Assembly: GCA_025200525.1 (NCBI GenBank)
Contig: CM045767.1
Location: 3,669,437 to 3,733,436 of the forward strand
Origin: Camellia lanceoleosa
Lineage: Eukaryota; Streptophyta; Magnoliopsida; Ericales; Theaceae
Reading direction: 5' to 3'
DNA length: 64,000 bases
A program made the position numbers and the translations under genes. The notes below the pieces were generated by a model. The model saw only the letters and a list, made by a program, of their open reading frames with translations, was not told where the DNA came from and did no database searches. How positions within the stretch are numbered: the first letter of the stretch is position 1; each line of letters opens with the position of its first letter. Below, in pieces: positions 42,841 through 54,430 of this stretch.

Positions 42841-45800
42841 ACCGAAAACGCTGTGTCGTGCATACACTTTCTCGCTCTATAGTCATTTAGCTCATGTCCT
42901 CATTGACTCTTGGGTCAACCTCATTTTTGTGGCACTACACTTTACCGCTCGCCAAGTTGGCATCAACACCCTAACCATTAGGATATATATTGTCTATGTC
43001 TTTTCCTTTTGGTAAGTCGCCATTTATAGTACTAATGTGTACAAAATCTTGTGCTATATTTTAAAAGGCAAAACCTTATATATAGACTTGATTCCCTCCG
43101 CATTGGGAACTTTTGATATGATCTTAGGTATGGATCGGGCCGGTTGCCAACCACGCCTTTTATTGATTGTAAAGCCAAAAGGTCTTCTTGAGTTACCAAA
43201 CCAAATCTTGAGCTTGTCTTTGATGGACCGATGAGTTTCTAACCTTTCCTCTATATTATATCTCCCATGACAAATTTCAATCTAATTTCTAAGAAAGGGT
43301 TGTGGTGGTTATATTTGTTATGTGATTGATACACAAAAAGAGGCCCCACACTGCTGATGCGATCCCCGAGTAACTTGAGAATTCTCGTGATGTTTTTCTT
43401 GAAGATCTACCCCAGGATCCCAATAGTTGATCGGGAAATCGAGTTCACCATTGAAACCCAACCTGGCACACAACCAATATCAAAGCTCCTTATCACATGT
43501 TGATGACAGAATTGAAAGAGCTAAAGACTCAACTCCAGAAACTCCTGGAGAAAGGTTTCATTCAACCTAGTAATTCTCACCACGAGAGCTCCCCAATATT
43601 GTTCATGAATGAAAAAAAGATGGCACAATGAGATTATGTATCGATTATCTGGAGCTAAAACAATGCGTCACCATCAAGAATCGATACTTCTCGCCATGAA
43701 TCGATGACCTGCTGATCAACTTCAAGGCGCCAGGTATTCTTCAAAATTGACTTATGCTACGGCTATCATCAACTAAAAGTCAAAACGGAGAAAAACATCG
43801 GTAAAAGACCGCTTCTGTAGGAACTCGTTATATAGTGCACCTTTATGCGCTTTCTTGTCATGCCTTTTGGCATCACAAATGTCTCCAATGAACTCTTCAT
43901 GGACCTCGTATGAATCGAGTGTTCAAACCTCTATCTTGATGAAGGTTCAGTGCCATCGCCTTTCATTGACGTACATCCTCATATACCCAAGTCACTGATG
44001 AGGCCCATGACCAAAGATCAGAACTAAGGTTTTACAAACACTACGTGATCCTGAACAAGCTTTACTGCCAAGTCAAGAAATGCTGAATTATGGATCAAGA
44101 GGTGTACACTTTCTACTCAGCTATGTCATTAACAAAGATGGCATCTCCTATTGACCCCTTAAAAGTTACAAAAGTTAATTGTGGGTGATCGCCGACCCAA
44201 TAATGTGTGCTCAAAATCCAAAGTTTCTTGGAGTCTAGCTAGCTATTACTTCGATGCTTCAAAAAGATTTCTCAAAGATAACATCACCATTGACCCAAAT
44301 TTAAGCAGAAGAACACACCCATTGGATGGTACGACAAAATGTAAGGCGTTGCTATTTCAAGAATTAAAAATCAACTTGTGTCAGCCTCTTATATTAACAC
44401 TCCCCTCTTTGACAAGCGAAGAGATAGATGCCTCTATACAATGGTTTGGTTGCATTCTCAAGCAAAACGAAAAAAAGTCATTGCTTATCGCGTCGCGACA
44501 ATTAAAGACTTCATGAGAAGAACTACTCGACTCATGATTTGGAGTTAGGCTACTCATGGTAATCTTTGCCCTTAAAATCTGGCGTCGTATTATCTCTGTT
44601 ATGGTGCAACCTAGAGATTTACAAGACGTACTTCATAAGAGTCTTAAATATCTAATTCACACGAAAACTCAATACGGGGCAACAACGGTGGCTAGAATTT
44701 ATGAAAGACTATGATGCTAGAAGATCCATCATCATCCAGGAAAGCTAACGTGGTATGGCAGAGCGTCTACGGGCCGGAAAAAGACGACTAGAGGTTTGGT
44801 ATGAACTCTCATTTCAAGTAGAAGATCAATGGACTACTACGCCAACATAACCGTGGAACTCAAGCATTAATTGAAGAAATTAAAGCCGTCAATGGAAAGA
44901 TAAACTTTTGAAGAAAAAGTACGAGGAACAAAGACTCGCTGATCTTGATTTCCCACTATAAGCAATGGGATCTTTGAAATTTTGGAAATCTAAGTTACAT
45001 ACTCGACTAATCCGGGAACTCAAGAAGAAGATATTGCACATGGAAGCTTCATAACTCGAGATTTCGATCTCTAACCCTAACAACACAAAGATGTATTGGT
45101 GATTTCCAAGGAACACTTCACTTGTGGTGGGCGGGGAATAAAAAGAGACATAGCAAGCCATAATCTTCAAATGTTCGTGCATTGTCGGTACGTATTAAAA
45201 AGCGGGAACATCGAGGTAGACACCTAAGAATCTTGCAAGAATTCACTCCCTATTCCTAAATAGGAAATAGAGCACATCACTATGGACTTAAGTGGTTGGG
45301 GCTACCACGGTCATTTTTAGAAGAATGATGTAATATGGGTGATAGTAGGCCTGATTTCGATGAAGTGCGACAGCATTTCTACCAATCAAAAATCATATTA
45401 CTCCTTAATAAGTTTGGTCACTTTATAGCCATCAAGGAAATAGATTACGCTTTGCATGGTGTCCTAGTTTTTCAATATTAATACGGTATCGAGACCCTCC
45501 TTCGTGTCTTCATTTTTTGAGACAAATTACAAGAAGCTTTTGGGAACCACAAAGTTTAGGCATACTTATCACCCACAAATGGATGAGACAATCCTGAAAA
45601 GAACAATCCAGACGTTGGAGGACATATTATGTGTATGCGTGTTACAGACTTCCAAGGAAGTAGCTTCAGGATGAGCACCTACCTTCTAGTGGAATTAAGC
45701 TTATAACCACAACTATCAAGTAAGTATTGGAATGGCAACCGTCATTTAAGCTCTTGGCCTTGGAAGGAGATGTCGATTACCTTTATATCGACTGAAGTCG

Positions 45801-46440
45801 GGCATGACACGAAATTGTTGAGCTCCCGAGATAAAATTATGCAAGTCACTTAGTGAGAAAAATCCAACTCATCCAACAAAGGAATTAGCACTTTGCTTTC
45901 GTAGCTGCGAGAAAAGTTATGTGTAGATACACCCGGAGGCAGGACTTGGAATTTCAAATAAGGGATCATGTGTTCCTCAAGATCTTATCAATAAGAGGAA
46001 AGTTATCAATTTGGAGAAAGTTTTATGGAAAGCTAAAACCGCTATGTTACATCGAGCCATCTAGATCGTAAGCGTTGATCCTGTGGCCTATCACTGGTAC
46101 TTACCACATTCATCAATGTCACAATGTGTTTCACGTTTCAATCGCTTCGATTGGTACCTTCCGAGATCCTTATAACGCGTTATTGATTATGAGGACACCT
46201 GAAGTTTAGGAAGATCTCTCTTAAGGTTAAAAACAAGGTCGCGATTCTCGATCGTTGTGATCAAATTCTCGAAACAAGACCATACTTTCTTTGGTAAAAA
46301 GGTCTTATGGCGAAATCATCGTGTCGGAAAAGAAGCTCACGTGGGAAGCGGAGAAGTCAAATGTAAGCCAGTCAATACCTACTACCTCCGAAAATTAAAG
46401 ATGCGTCAGAGTATGGGAACAAACTTCTATTTAGAAAGGG
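42841..46440 (+). pseudogene. E1 pol (protease, RT, RNase H, integrase, chromodomain), heavily decayed
   Basis: Protease traces: FDMILGMD at about 43115. RT: EFTIETQPGTQ at 43440, ELKTQLQKLLEKGFIQPSN near 43520, RLCIDY and MPFGITN near 43860, and a damaged FIDD box near 43965. RNase H: SSLASYYFDASK at 44215-44250 and ASRQLKTS at 44490. Integrase: TYHPQMDETILKRTIQTLED at 45560-45620 (QTDGQ reads QMDE) and a GPY/F-like tail. Chromodomain: KVLWRNHRVGKEAHVGSGEV at 46300-46350, where the usual EATWE reads EAHVG. Tens of stops and shifts; no product possible. Confidence 0.8.
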
Positions 46441-46444
46441 AGAA

Positions 46445-47988
46445 TGTCAGGATACCCCTGAGCGTTTAATTAAATATCACATAAATATTTATAATTATAT
46501 ATAATTATGATTGTATGTGATGATATATTATTAAACCAAATATATATATAAATCCTAATTTGGCTTGGGTTATCAAATATGGGGATTAATTAAGGAATTA
46601 TTATTTAGGGCCGATTAACACAAAATATAGAATTATAATAACTAGTTGGGGCCAAATTAAAGTTAAAGATAGTAAATAAATAAATGTAAAAGATAGAGTA
46701 AATAAATAATAATATTAATAAACCTACTAATGAGATAGATAAGCCCAATCAGGTTACTTGCCATTAATTAGTAGATTACAATCTTAGATTGGCAATCTCT
46801 CAAGAGAGATGGTTAGATGCCATATGTACCACCTAGCTTTTAGGGAGAATGAGTCACCCTATATATAGGCACTCATGAGTTTTTATGTATATAAGAATTT
46901 TTTTTTTTTTTTTTTTGGGGGGTGAAGGAAGCTGGAAGCATGAGAGCAGGGTAAAGGAATGAGGGGAAAATAAGAGAGTGAAATAAAGAGAATTTGAAAG
47001 GAAAGGAAGAAGCAGTTTCTTTTGAGAAGATAGGAAAATAATAGAAAAGAAATAAAGCAAGACTCAAATCTTTAAGGTGAGTTATATTATACCTTTTGAG
47101 TTACCATATGTATATATTTTACGTATGTTTTGACTTCACCATAATTTATACAAGTTGTATTTTATTAAGTTATAATACATGAGAGATACGTTTTATAAAT
47201 ATTTCCAATTCACGTGGATTAATTTCTTAGACTCTATTTGTTTAAAATGAAACCCCATGGATATGTTTGTTTTAAATTTTGAAGAATATTTGACTATGAC
47301 CTTATAAAACAATTATGTTTTATGTAAGTACCTGGCAACGGAGTCTCTATGCAGCTTGGGGGAATTAAATAACCATTAGCCTCTCGCTTTGGCCACTTTT
47401 GTGGTCTCTGTTTGTCATGGATCCATTGACCTCTTGCTTCCTGATTGGCCATACCTTCAGTAACCTCTGTTTTGTTATGTTCTGTACCGTGGTTATGGTT
47501 ATTTATTTACATAATTTCTGTATTTCAGTTTCTGCCACTTAAATGATTTATTTACCAAGTTCAGTTATGTAAATGTTTTGGCCTAACTAACTATCCATAG
47601 TTATTTTGTATCCGCTATACTCTTGGCATAATATTTCTCACTCTGCTATGTGCTTATAGCTATTACGCTTTGATGTGACAAGATGTAGGGGGAACCCATA
47701 ACCTCACGTAATGGAACCCGCATGAGGATTAATGTTGAAACCAATTATTTTGTCTTCTCTTTTTTTTTTCTTTTTTTTTATATTATATTTTTTGCTCCCT
47801 TTTGTTTCCTACTCGGGGCGATCCTTGACCTAATAAAATAATAAAAAGCCCTATAGATGTATTTTTCTCTTATTAAAATAGTAAAAATGGAGTAATTTCT
47901 GTTTAATTATTTTATTTCCGCTTACTACGCAAGTTAATTTGCTACTAATAGAATAAGTTAGTAAGTTGTGATTCCAACCCTAAGCCCT
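46445..47988 (+). repeat. E1 3' LTR
   Basis: Follows the polypurine tract AAAGGGAGAA and starts TGTCAGGATACCCC. A TATA-like box TATATATAGG lies near 46860. It carries a T17 run at 46900-46916 and ends GATTCCAACCCTAAGCCC. E2 shows about 25 further bases (to GGGTCGTGACA), so the end is clipped. Full E LTR length is thus about 1.57 kb. Confidence 0.82.
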
Positions 47989-48009
47989 CAATACAGATTG
48001 CTATTAGCT

Positions 48010-48250
48010 GAGCATGTGGGGACGGGTCCCAACTTTTTGAATGATCAAGTCCTTGACTTGACTCAAGATGAGGAGGACGAGGCCTCCAAGAGTAATTCTC
48101 CTTCCCTAGGAAGACTACTTTTTGAAGCCGAAGTCTAGGGGACAGTATGAGAAGAGTCTTGACCGCACCCTATCCCGAGATTGATCACCGAGATCTCTAG
48201 GTTAAGAAGGCGCCAATAAAGCTTTTCCCATCCATGTCACTGGAGGCCGA
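48010..48250 (+). pseudogene. Tat-2 antisense gene, C-terminal acidic tail
   Basis: CTTGACTCAAGATGAGGAGG then ACGAGGCCTCCAAGAG matches Tat-1 at 1565-1600, encoding QDEEDEASKS (Tat-1: QDDEDEVSKS). The frame continues with stops to GAAATATCAATCCGTCAA. This is the continuation of 38640-40483 beyond E1. Confidence 0.72.
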
Positions 48251-49084
48251 AATATCAATCCGTCAATACATGAAGCAAGAGCATCAATCTATAGAAATTT
48301 TTCCATACTTGTACTTTTTCTTCTTTTAGATTTGTAACTTTTTGGTTTGTTTGAACAATTTTAAGCTTCAATTTAATTTCGACAGTGCCCTCTTTTGTAT
48401 CCTGAATTAAATTACCTCTTATGCCGGGCGAAGTGTCTTTTTCTTTGTATTTGAGCAAGTTTTTCTCTTTTTGAATGCATGTTTCACTTCTTTTTCCTTC
48501 TAAGTGTTGAATTCTTGTTTCGTTTAAAGCTTTGCTCATCTTCATTGCCTTCAGATGCTTACATGCTTGGAATATTTTTTCACTTCTCTTGAAATTACAA
48601 TTTTTCTTGTGTATGATCACTTCTAAGTTAGGAACACCTCGGACCCGATTATCACCTTGGTCCGGCCTTAGAATTTAGTCACCTCGGACCAACTTATCTC
48701 TTTAATGTATCTATGGAAATTTGTCAAAAGATCTAAGCCACTTGGCGGCTTCATATAAAATTCTTCAAATAACTTTCAACAAGTGTTATTTCTTTAACTT
48801 GTACTTGTTGTCTTTTTATCAAGACTTCACCCTTCCAACCCCTTCTAGGTTTGTGACTGTCAGTTAGTGATCTCGGGTAACAAATAGTTCGGAAAGTGTC
48901 GCTTTATTTGGATAACTAAATGCGATCAAAAGAATTCTAACAAGTGTCAAGCTTCTATTCCTTATTCTTTCGCTTCCTACCCCTATTGTGAACTCTAAGT
49001 ACCACTTATGCTCACATTACATGCATCTCCACTTTTCTTTGATCTCGATTCAAACCAAATTTTAGCAAAGGTATTCTATCTAAA
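48251..49084. other. Tat-2 spacer, no gene
   Basis: Corresponds to Tat-1 1790-2534 (shared TTACATGCTTGGAATATT and CAAGTGTCAAGCTTCTATTC). The minus-strand frame 48255-48620 is a Lys-rich frame through T-rich DNA and is not conserved in Tat-1. Confidence 0.55.
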
Positions 49085-49385
49085 TTATGAAGTCTACATT
49101 CGCGATTTCAACTAGATCAAACTTAAGTTCAACTCTACCATAGCAGAGTCTAAAAGTTATTTGTCATGTTTCAATTCGAAAAACATTGGCAAACTTGGGG
49201 TTCAACTCTACCATATGGCAGAAGTCACAAGGTTATTCGTTATGTTTCATTCTAAACATCGCAAACTTAGTTCAGCGAATTTCTACCATAGGAAAGTTGA
49301 ACTCCAACTCTACCATATGGCAAGTCCTAATTTATCTACGTCATGTTTCATTCGAAGAAAATATCGTCATAAGATTGCTTAATCT
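49085..49385. repeat. Tat-2 tandem repeat, about 3 degenerate units of the Tat-1 array
   Basis: TTCAACTCTACCATATGGCA, GTTATTTGTCATGTTTCAATTCG and CATCGCAAACTTAGTTCA occur about three times. The Tat-1 array has about five better-preserved units and the same flanks (AACATCGTCATAAGA). Confidence 0.75.
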
Positions 49386-49509
49386 TATACGCATACAAAT
49401 TTCAAACAAGAATTAAAACAAAATCCAACCGGGTGTTGTACTAAAAGCGTTGGCTAAGAAAAATAATTACATAAATCTCCAAAAAACAAAGCTAGTGATA
49501 GAAAATTTT

Positions 49510-51989
49510 TCAAATTGCAAGTGTTCGGGGCAGCAGCAAACTCCTTGCCATCGCCTTTGTCTTACAGGCAATATGCTTTATTGTCTAAAGAATAATGAGA
49601 TGATTCTGGCCAGGCCCTTCCTGGGCTTGGGCCAAGCTTGCCCTCCTTGGGATCCTTCTTATTCTTTGGCCGACTTTTCTATGACGCAGGTCTCCAACCT
49701 TGAACTCCCTTGGGTTGGACCTTTTTGTTCTAAGCCCTAGCAAAGCTGCTGTTACCGGTATGCCCCTGCAACTTGGAATAGGCACTTCTCTCCTTCTTTT
49801 CTTCCAATAGATTCAGATCTCGGGGCTAAGAATGTCTCATTGGTTCTATTCTCTCACTCCACAGGTCTACGATTCCAAGGATGTTTTAACTCTCAAGTGA
49901 GAAGATCGCTTCAATGCCATATGCCATGTAAGTAAAAGGAGACTTCCAGTTGATCTTCTTGCGGCATAGTCCAATATACCCATAGCATATTGGGCAATTC
50001 TTTCACCTATTTTCCCTCGGGTCGCAGCTAGCCTCTTCTTAATCATCCAAAAATGGTCTTGTTTGATTCTTTTCTACACACCACCATTACTCATGGGGAA
50101 AACTAGGAATAGAGTAATAGTTCTTAATCTTGTACTTTTCACAAAAGCTCTTAATCAACTTATTGTCAAGCCGAGTGCCATTGTCTACTAGGTAACGGCT
50201 CCTGAATCCTCAACTCAAGTTATTATGCACTTCAAATGAAGTTTTTCACATCAATATCTCTTAATCTTCGTAATGGGGAGGTTCAACATCCACCCACTTT
50301 GTAAAGTAGCCTCATGGCTACTATCAAGAACTTTCTTTTGTCCGGGCCATTACTTGGGGTTGTGGTCCTACTAGGTCCATGCCCTCTCGGCTGAATAAAC
50401 CAAGGATTAAATATTGGGTTCAAATCATTGCTTTGTGGGCGATAATATCGAAGGTGCAAACCTTTGACATACCGCTACTTCCTTACATAAGCTTGGTATC
50501 CTTCTACATGTAAGGCCACAGTGCTCCCACTGAGTAATGGCCCTATGGGCAAGTGATACTGCCCTAACATAGCTTCATATGCTCGCCCATGGATCTGTGG
50601 AAGAGTCCTCGACTGGGATGGATGCACACATCTCGAGAGGGGGCCGATGAAGGATCTTACATTACGTTGATAAAAGCGAGAACCTTGCCAACTTTAATCT
50701 TATTTTATGTGCTTTTTTTTATGTGGCCTTTTGCCATCTCTAAGAAACACAACTATGGCATCCATCCAACGGACCCATGTCTAAACCACATTGCTTATAA
50801 TGCATGATGAGGGTTCTATACTTGTTCTATCAAATAATCATATTGATTGTCTTTGGTTCCCTAACTTTGTTACTAATAGGGTTAGCAAAACATCAACATA
50901 TTATCATCTCGGCTAACTTTCTTTGTTGTTGGCAATCTCGACAGTGCTATGACACGACAACCTTTTGACGCAGGCTATCATCCTTTCATCTCGGGTTATA
51001 CTACTTTGGCGATTCACAAATAAATTAGGAGTCTGACCACCACCTTATGGCTTCATTCTTTTGCTGCTAGCCTTGGATTCAACAATTAGTACCTTGTACT
51101 CTTGCTTCCGTTGTTTGAGGCCTTAAAATCCCAACCAGTTGATTCTTTCTATCATTCGCCCCTCTGTGATACTAGAACCACTCTTGCCTTTGCTCATCAG
51201 CCAGTTTGAACTTCCATCTGACAAATAGGCGGCAAGAATCGTGATATGTAGATGCTCATGAGGTTTAGTTTCTCTTCCTTCTTTTGAATTCTTTGGTACT
51301 TGAGTTCTTTGGCCTCAATTGAGTTGCTTCGTACTCTCTCGGACATCCAGAAGTCATGGCTCAAAGAGCTCACCTTGGAATTGAGCCAAGTAAGCCTAAA
51401 CCACAAAAGTGGCCGAACCCTAGCCCATATGATTGCTATTCTAGGCTGAATTCCAAGTCATAATCCAGCGATTACCACTCCCATCTAGCTAATACTTGCT
51501 GTTTAGATCTCTATCTTGCAATAGAGACTTGAGGATGCTTAGTTAGTAGCGCGATCTTGTGGGCTTGAAGTAGTGATTGACTTTTTGACCATCACGGGGC
51601 TGGTGTTAACTTCTCCAAGGGTAGGTACTTTGTTTCTATACTTGCTGGGTTTTACTCACTAGTATACCGTCTTTTTCTCTCCATCTTCTTCTTAGATTAC
51701 CCACTGCGCTCGCCGTGTTAAAACTACCAAATATACTTTTTTAAATCGGCCAGCTGACTTAGCACTCTTTGTACACAAGAGGCTATGGCCTTCTTTAACA
51801 ATTGAAAAAATGGTTTACATTTAACCGAACTTGGCTAATAAATCTATTGAAATTTCTTTGCCTTGCAGTCAAAAGATTTGAACTTTCCTTGGCGATATTG
51901 GACTCTTTAAATCAAGGATGGCCTTGATTTGATTGAGCTTACTCAATGCCCCTTTTGGTGACCGGTATCTAGGAACTTACGGACCCGAC
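49510..51989 (-). pseudogene. Tat-2 pol: integrase, both RNase H domains and RT end
   Basis: The minus strand gives [15 protein letters not shown] (integrase C-terminus, 49690-49740), core traces at 49800-50400, and the zinc-finger region near 50450-50620. Further right come second RNase H traces (50820-51450), first RNase H traces (51460-51830) and the RT end up to the gap. Here solo LTR A is absent and the integrase C-terminus is continuous at about 49745-49780, which confirms the A insertion site in Tat-1. Every few dozen codons carry a shift or stop, worse than Tat-1. RT start, protease and gag lie in or beyond the gap. Confidence 0.75.
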
Positions 51990-52089
51990 NNNNNNNNNNN
52001 NNNNNNNNNNNNNNNNNNNNNNNNNNNNNNNNNNNNNNNNNNNNNNNNNNNNNNNNNNNNNNNNNNNNNNNNNNNNNNNNNNNNNNNNN
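51990..52089. other. Assembly gap, 100 N
   Basis: Exactly 100 N, the usual placeholder for a gap of unknown size. Tat-2 RT enters on the left and element F gag leaves on the right, both minus strand. The open frame across it is meaningless. Confidence 0.98.
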
Positions 52090-52871
52090 TTCTAGCCCAC
52101 CTTTAAACTTTCGTGCTCTGCTATCCTCATCACCCCGCTTCAAATCTTGATGCAAATTTAAACACAACTTCATAAACTTCGGCTTCATATTGGTACATAG
52201 CGAGTCTTATTCACTTGCTCTAACTTCCAAAAATTCCCTCTGTTTTTGTGAAGCGAACACTTACTCCTAGGGAAGTATTTCTCATTGAATGCATTCTTAA
52301 ACCTTTCCCGTGTATGGGGGTTGGCATCATGCTGGGTGTCTCGCAACTGCTCCATCATAGCCACTTCAATCATTAGCTTTATCCTTGTAGCATAAACATA
52401 GCATAGGTCACTTCGATCATCAGGTACACTCCAAAAGCGAAACAACTTTTCCATTCTATCAACCATTTTTGACCTCGAAAAGGTCTATGAAAGCTTCGTC
52501 AAATGCCATGGGTTATCTTCTTAAACTTTCAGGTAATGTTACTGGCGTGGCCTTGGTTGTGGCCCAACTTACTGGTTGCATCTGTTGTTGTTGCTCCGTA
52601 AGTCTGAGTAAAGTTATTCTATAATTGGTTTGTTGTTTTTTTCGCCGACAAATAGCGTCTGAAACACTTGAACCATTTCAATTGGATTGGGAATTGCGAA
52701 CTTTGTTCTTGTCGATCCCGACTCTTGCGGCATGATTTCCTCCAGTGCTGGAGAAACCACTACATTATTAGTCGCGTTCCTTAACCGATTATTATTACCG
52801 AGTCGATGGGTCGTTTGACCTTGGTGTGTATTCCTAGCCATATTGCCAATGTCTCCTCGTGTTCCGTACAA
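52090..52871 (-). pseudogene. Element F gag, N-terminal part
   Basis: Start ATG at 52871 (MYGTRGDIGNMARNTHQGQ). After a stop near 52614 come MEKLFRFWSVPDD, MLRRY-like traces, RERFKNAFNEKYFPRS, KLEQVNKT and FMKLCLNLHQDLKRGDEDSR, ARKFKGGLE. This is the Retrotrans_gag domain of a chromovirus-type element different from C and E. It then runs into the gap. Frame breaks near 52190 and 52470. The rest of gag and all of pol are missing from the assembly here. Confidence 0.82.
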
Positions 52872-53020
52872 CCTATATGCATCAAATAAAATCTCATCTT
52901 ATTCTATTCTCAAGTCCTATAACATAAAAAAAAAAATTAACATTATACCAATTTATAAGCGTTTCCAGTTCTACATTTACCCAATCTCACCACTATTCTA
53001 TACTAGCCTTTAAAATTACA

Positions 53021-53037
53021 ACCTGGCTCTGATACCA
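53021..53037 (-). other. Element F primer-binding site (tRNA-Met type)
   Basis: The minus strand reads TGGTATCAGAGCCAGGT, the textbook TGGTATCAGAGC site, six bases from the LTR. Confidence 0.85.
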
Positions 53038-53043
53038 CAAAAT

Positions 53044-54430
53044 TGTCACGCCCCAAGCTCCATGACAACGCCGCACACTCATTTAAGTGAGCATGCAAGG
53101 CTAAGAGTCCAATACATAACCAACAATGTAAAATGCTCAAATTAAATCCTTAAATATCATAATGCTAAAAGCCATACAAATAGATAATTTTTATCATATA
53201 AATTGTCTACCAGTCCACTAATAATAATAATAATAATAATGATCCAAGTACTTAAATCATATTCCTACTCTCGGCACTCCGACAAGTAAAAACCCGGCGA
53301 GCTCTAGCGTTAAAATCTGAAAAATAAAAATAAGGAGTAAGCTAAACTGACCTAGTAAATAACCAACCATCCTTGCCGAATTTGGATCAAGTATATCAAA
53401 AAAGTAAATAAATAGTCGATAACCAATAAATATAATTTTTGATACAAATCAATAAATGACACGATTATTTGTAAGATGGTTTCATAGTGAAAATAAGCAG
53501 TGTAGCTATACATTTTAATTAAAAGTCAATGGGGTAACTTCGATGAAATTTACGTTATCCAAAAGCGATGAGTCGATATTCAAATGGTTCAATGATCGAT
53601 TCACAAAACCCAAGTCTTTATGATTTCGGTCACTTAGCAGTGACAAGGCCCGAGAACCACACATTTTGGTGGTAAAGCCCCAATAAAACTAGTTTACGTA
53701 CTTATAAATAACCCTATTGGCTGGGGTCCAAATCATAGTCGAGACTAGAGTGATGTTCAAAATTCAAACAATACACAACTTTAAAATAAAATATTCGATA
53801 TTTTCAAAATAAACATTTGGCACAATTTTTCAAAATAGTTTCACAAAAAATTCAAATAACTTACATAATAATATTCGATGTTGTTTTATACTTGACCCAT
53901 ATTTTATTTTAAGAGAACATGGAAACTATAAATAAATATTTATAATTTTAGACGATTCAATAGGAATAAAAATGAACCAACAGTGATAGAGGGTTACTTA
54001 CCTCAAACAGCTAAAATAATATTTTCCAAGCTAAACTCAAATTACTAAGATCCCATCAATGTCACAAACCTTGAAATAGCCCTAATTTTGCCACCATGGA
54101 GAAACCCAAAAAACCAAGAATTCAGTGAAAGAAAGATTATGCTGAAAGGAGTTTGACTTTAAAGCCTTCAATTATTGAGAACTCAAATCAATTGAACCAC
54201 TGATGAAAGCGAGAGGAAAGAAAAGGAAAAGGGTTTATGTTTTCTTTTCTTTAACTTTATTTTTTCTTCAAACCTTTCTTTGCCTTCACCTTCCTCGTAG
54301 CGACATCCACGAGCCTCTCATCTTTTTTTTTTTTTTTTTTTTTAAAGGGTTGAAAACCTAATTCTTAAGATTACTAAATTACCCATACAATTTATTTTAA
54401 TTATTAACCTATCCAAAATAATATATACAA
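53044..54430 (-). repeat. Element F 5' LTR
   Basis: Starts TGTCACGCCCCAAGCTCC next to the PBS. (AAT)n at 53218-53240. The far end is not sharp; it is placed where the typical AT-rich U3 start (AATTACCCATACAATTTATT) runs out near 54430. Only one LTR is visible. Confidence 0.6.

Larger units (their letters stand above)
40484..47990 (+). mobile_element. E1: chromovirus-type Ty3/gypsy element of family E, rearranged
   Basis: Two LTRs start at 40538 and 46445 with related sequences (TGTGATAATTCTGAACGC; TGTCAGGATACCCCTGAGCG) and flank plus-strand gag and pol ending in a chromodomain. It is inserted in the Tat-2 antisense gene, of which about 300 bp were lost at the site. The left LTR is truncated near 41243 and fused to the internal region, removing the PBS. 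The right LTR lacks its last bases. Pol is riddled with stops. E2 (57575-64000) is a better template for the family. Confidence 0.87.
36939..51989 (-). mobile_element. Tat-2: second Tat-lineage element, interrupted by E1 and cut by the assembly gap
   Basis: Same orientation and order as Tat-1: left LTR (36939-37552), antisense gene (38640-40483 and 48010-48250), tandem repeats (49085-49385) and minus-strand integrase, RNase H domains and RT running into the N gap at 51990. Its gag and right LTR are not in the window. E1 lies inside the antisense gene. Decay is heavier than in Tat-1. Aligned flanking motifs leave no doubt that it is the same family. Confidence 0.85.

Noticed and set aside
48255..48620. 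121-codon Lys-rich minus-strand frame
   Set aside because: Lies in T-rich spacer of Tat-2 and is not open in the Tat-1 counterpart.
51943..52188. Frame spanning the N gap
   Set aside because: Its two sides belong to different elements (Tat-2 and F); the join is artificial.
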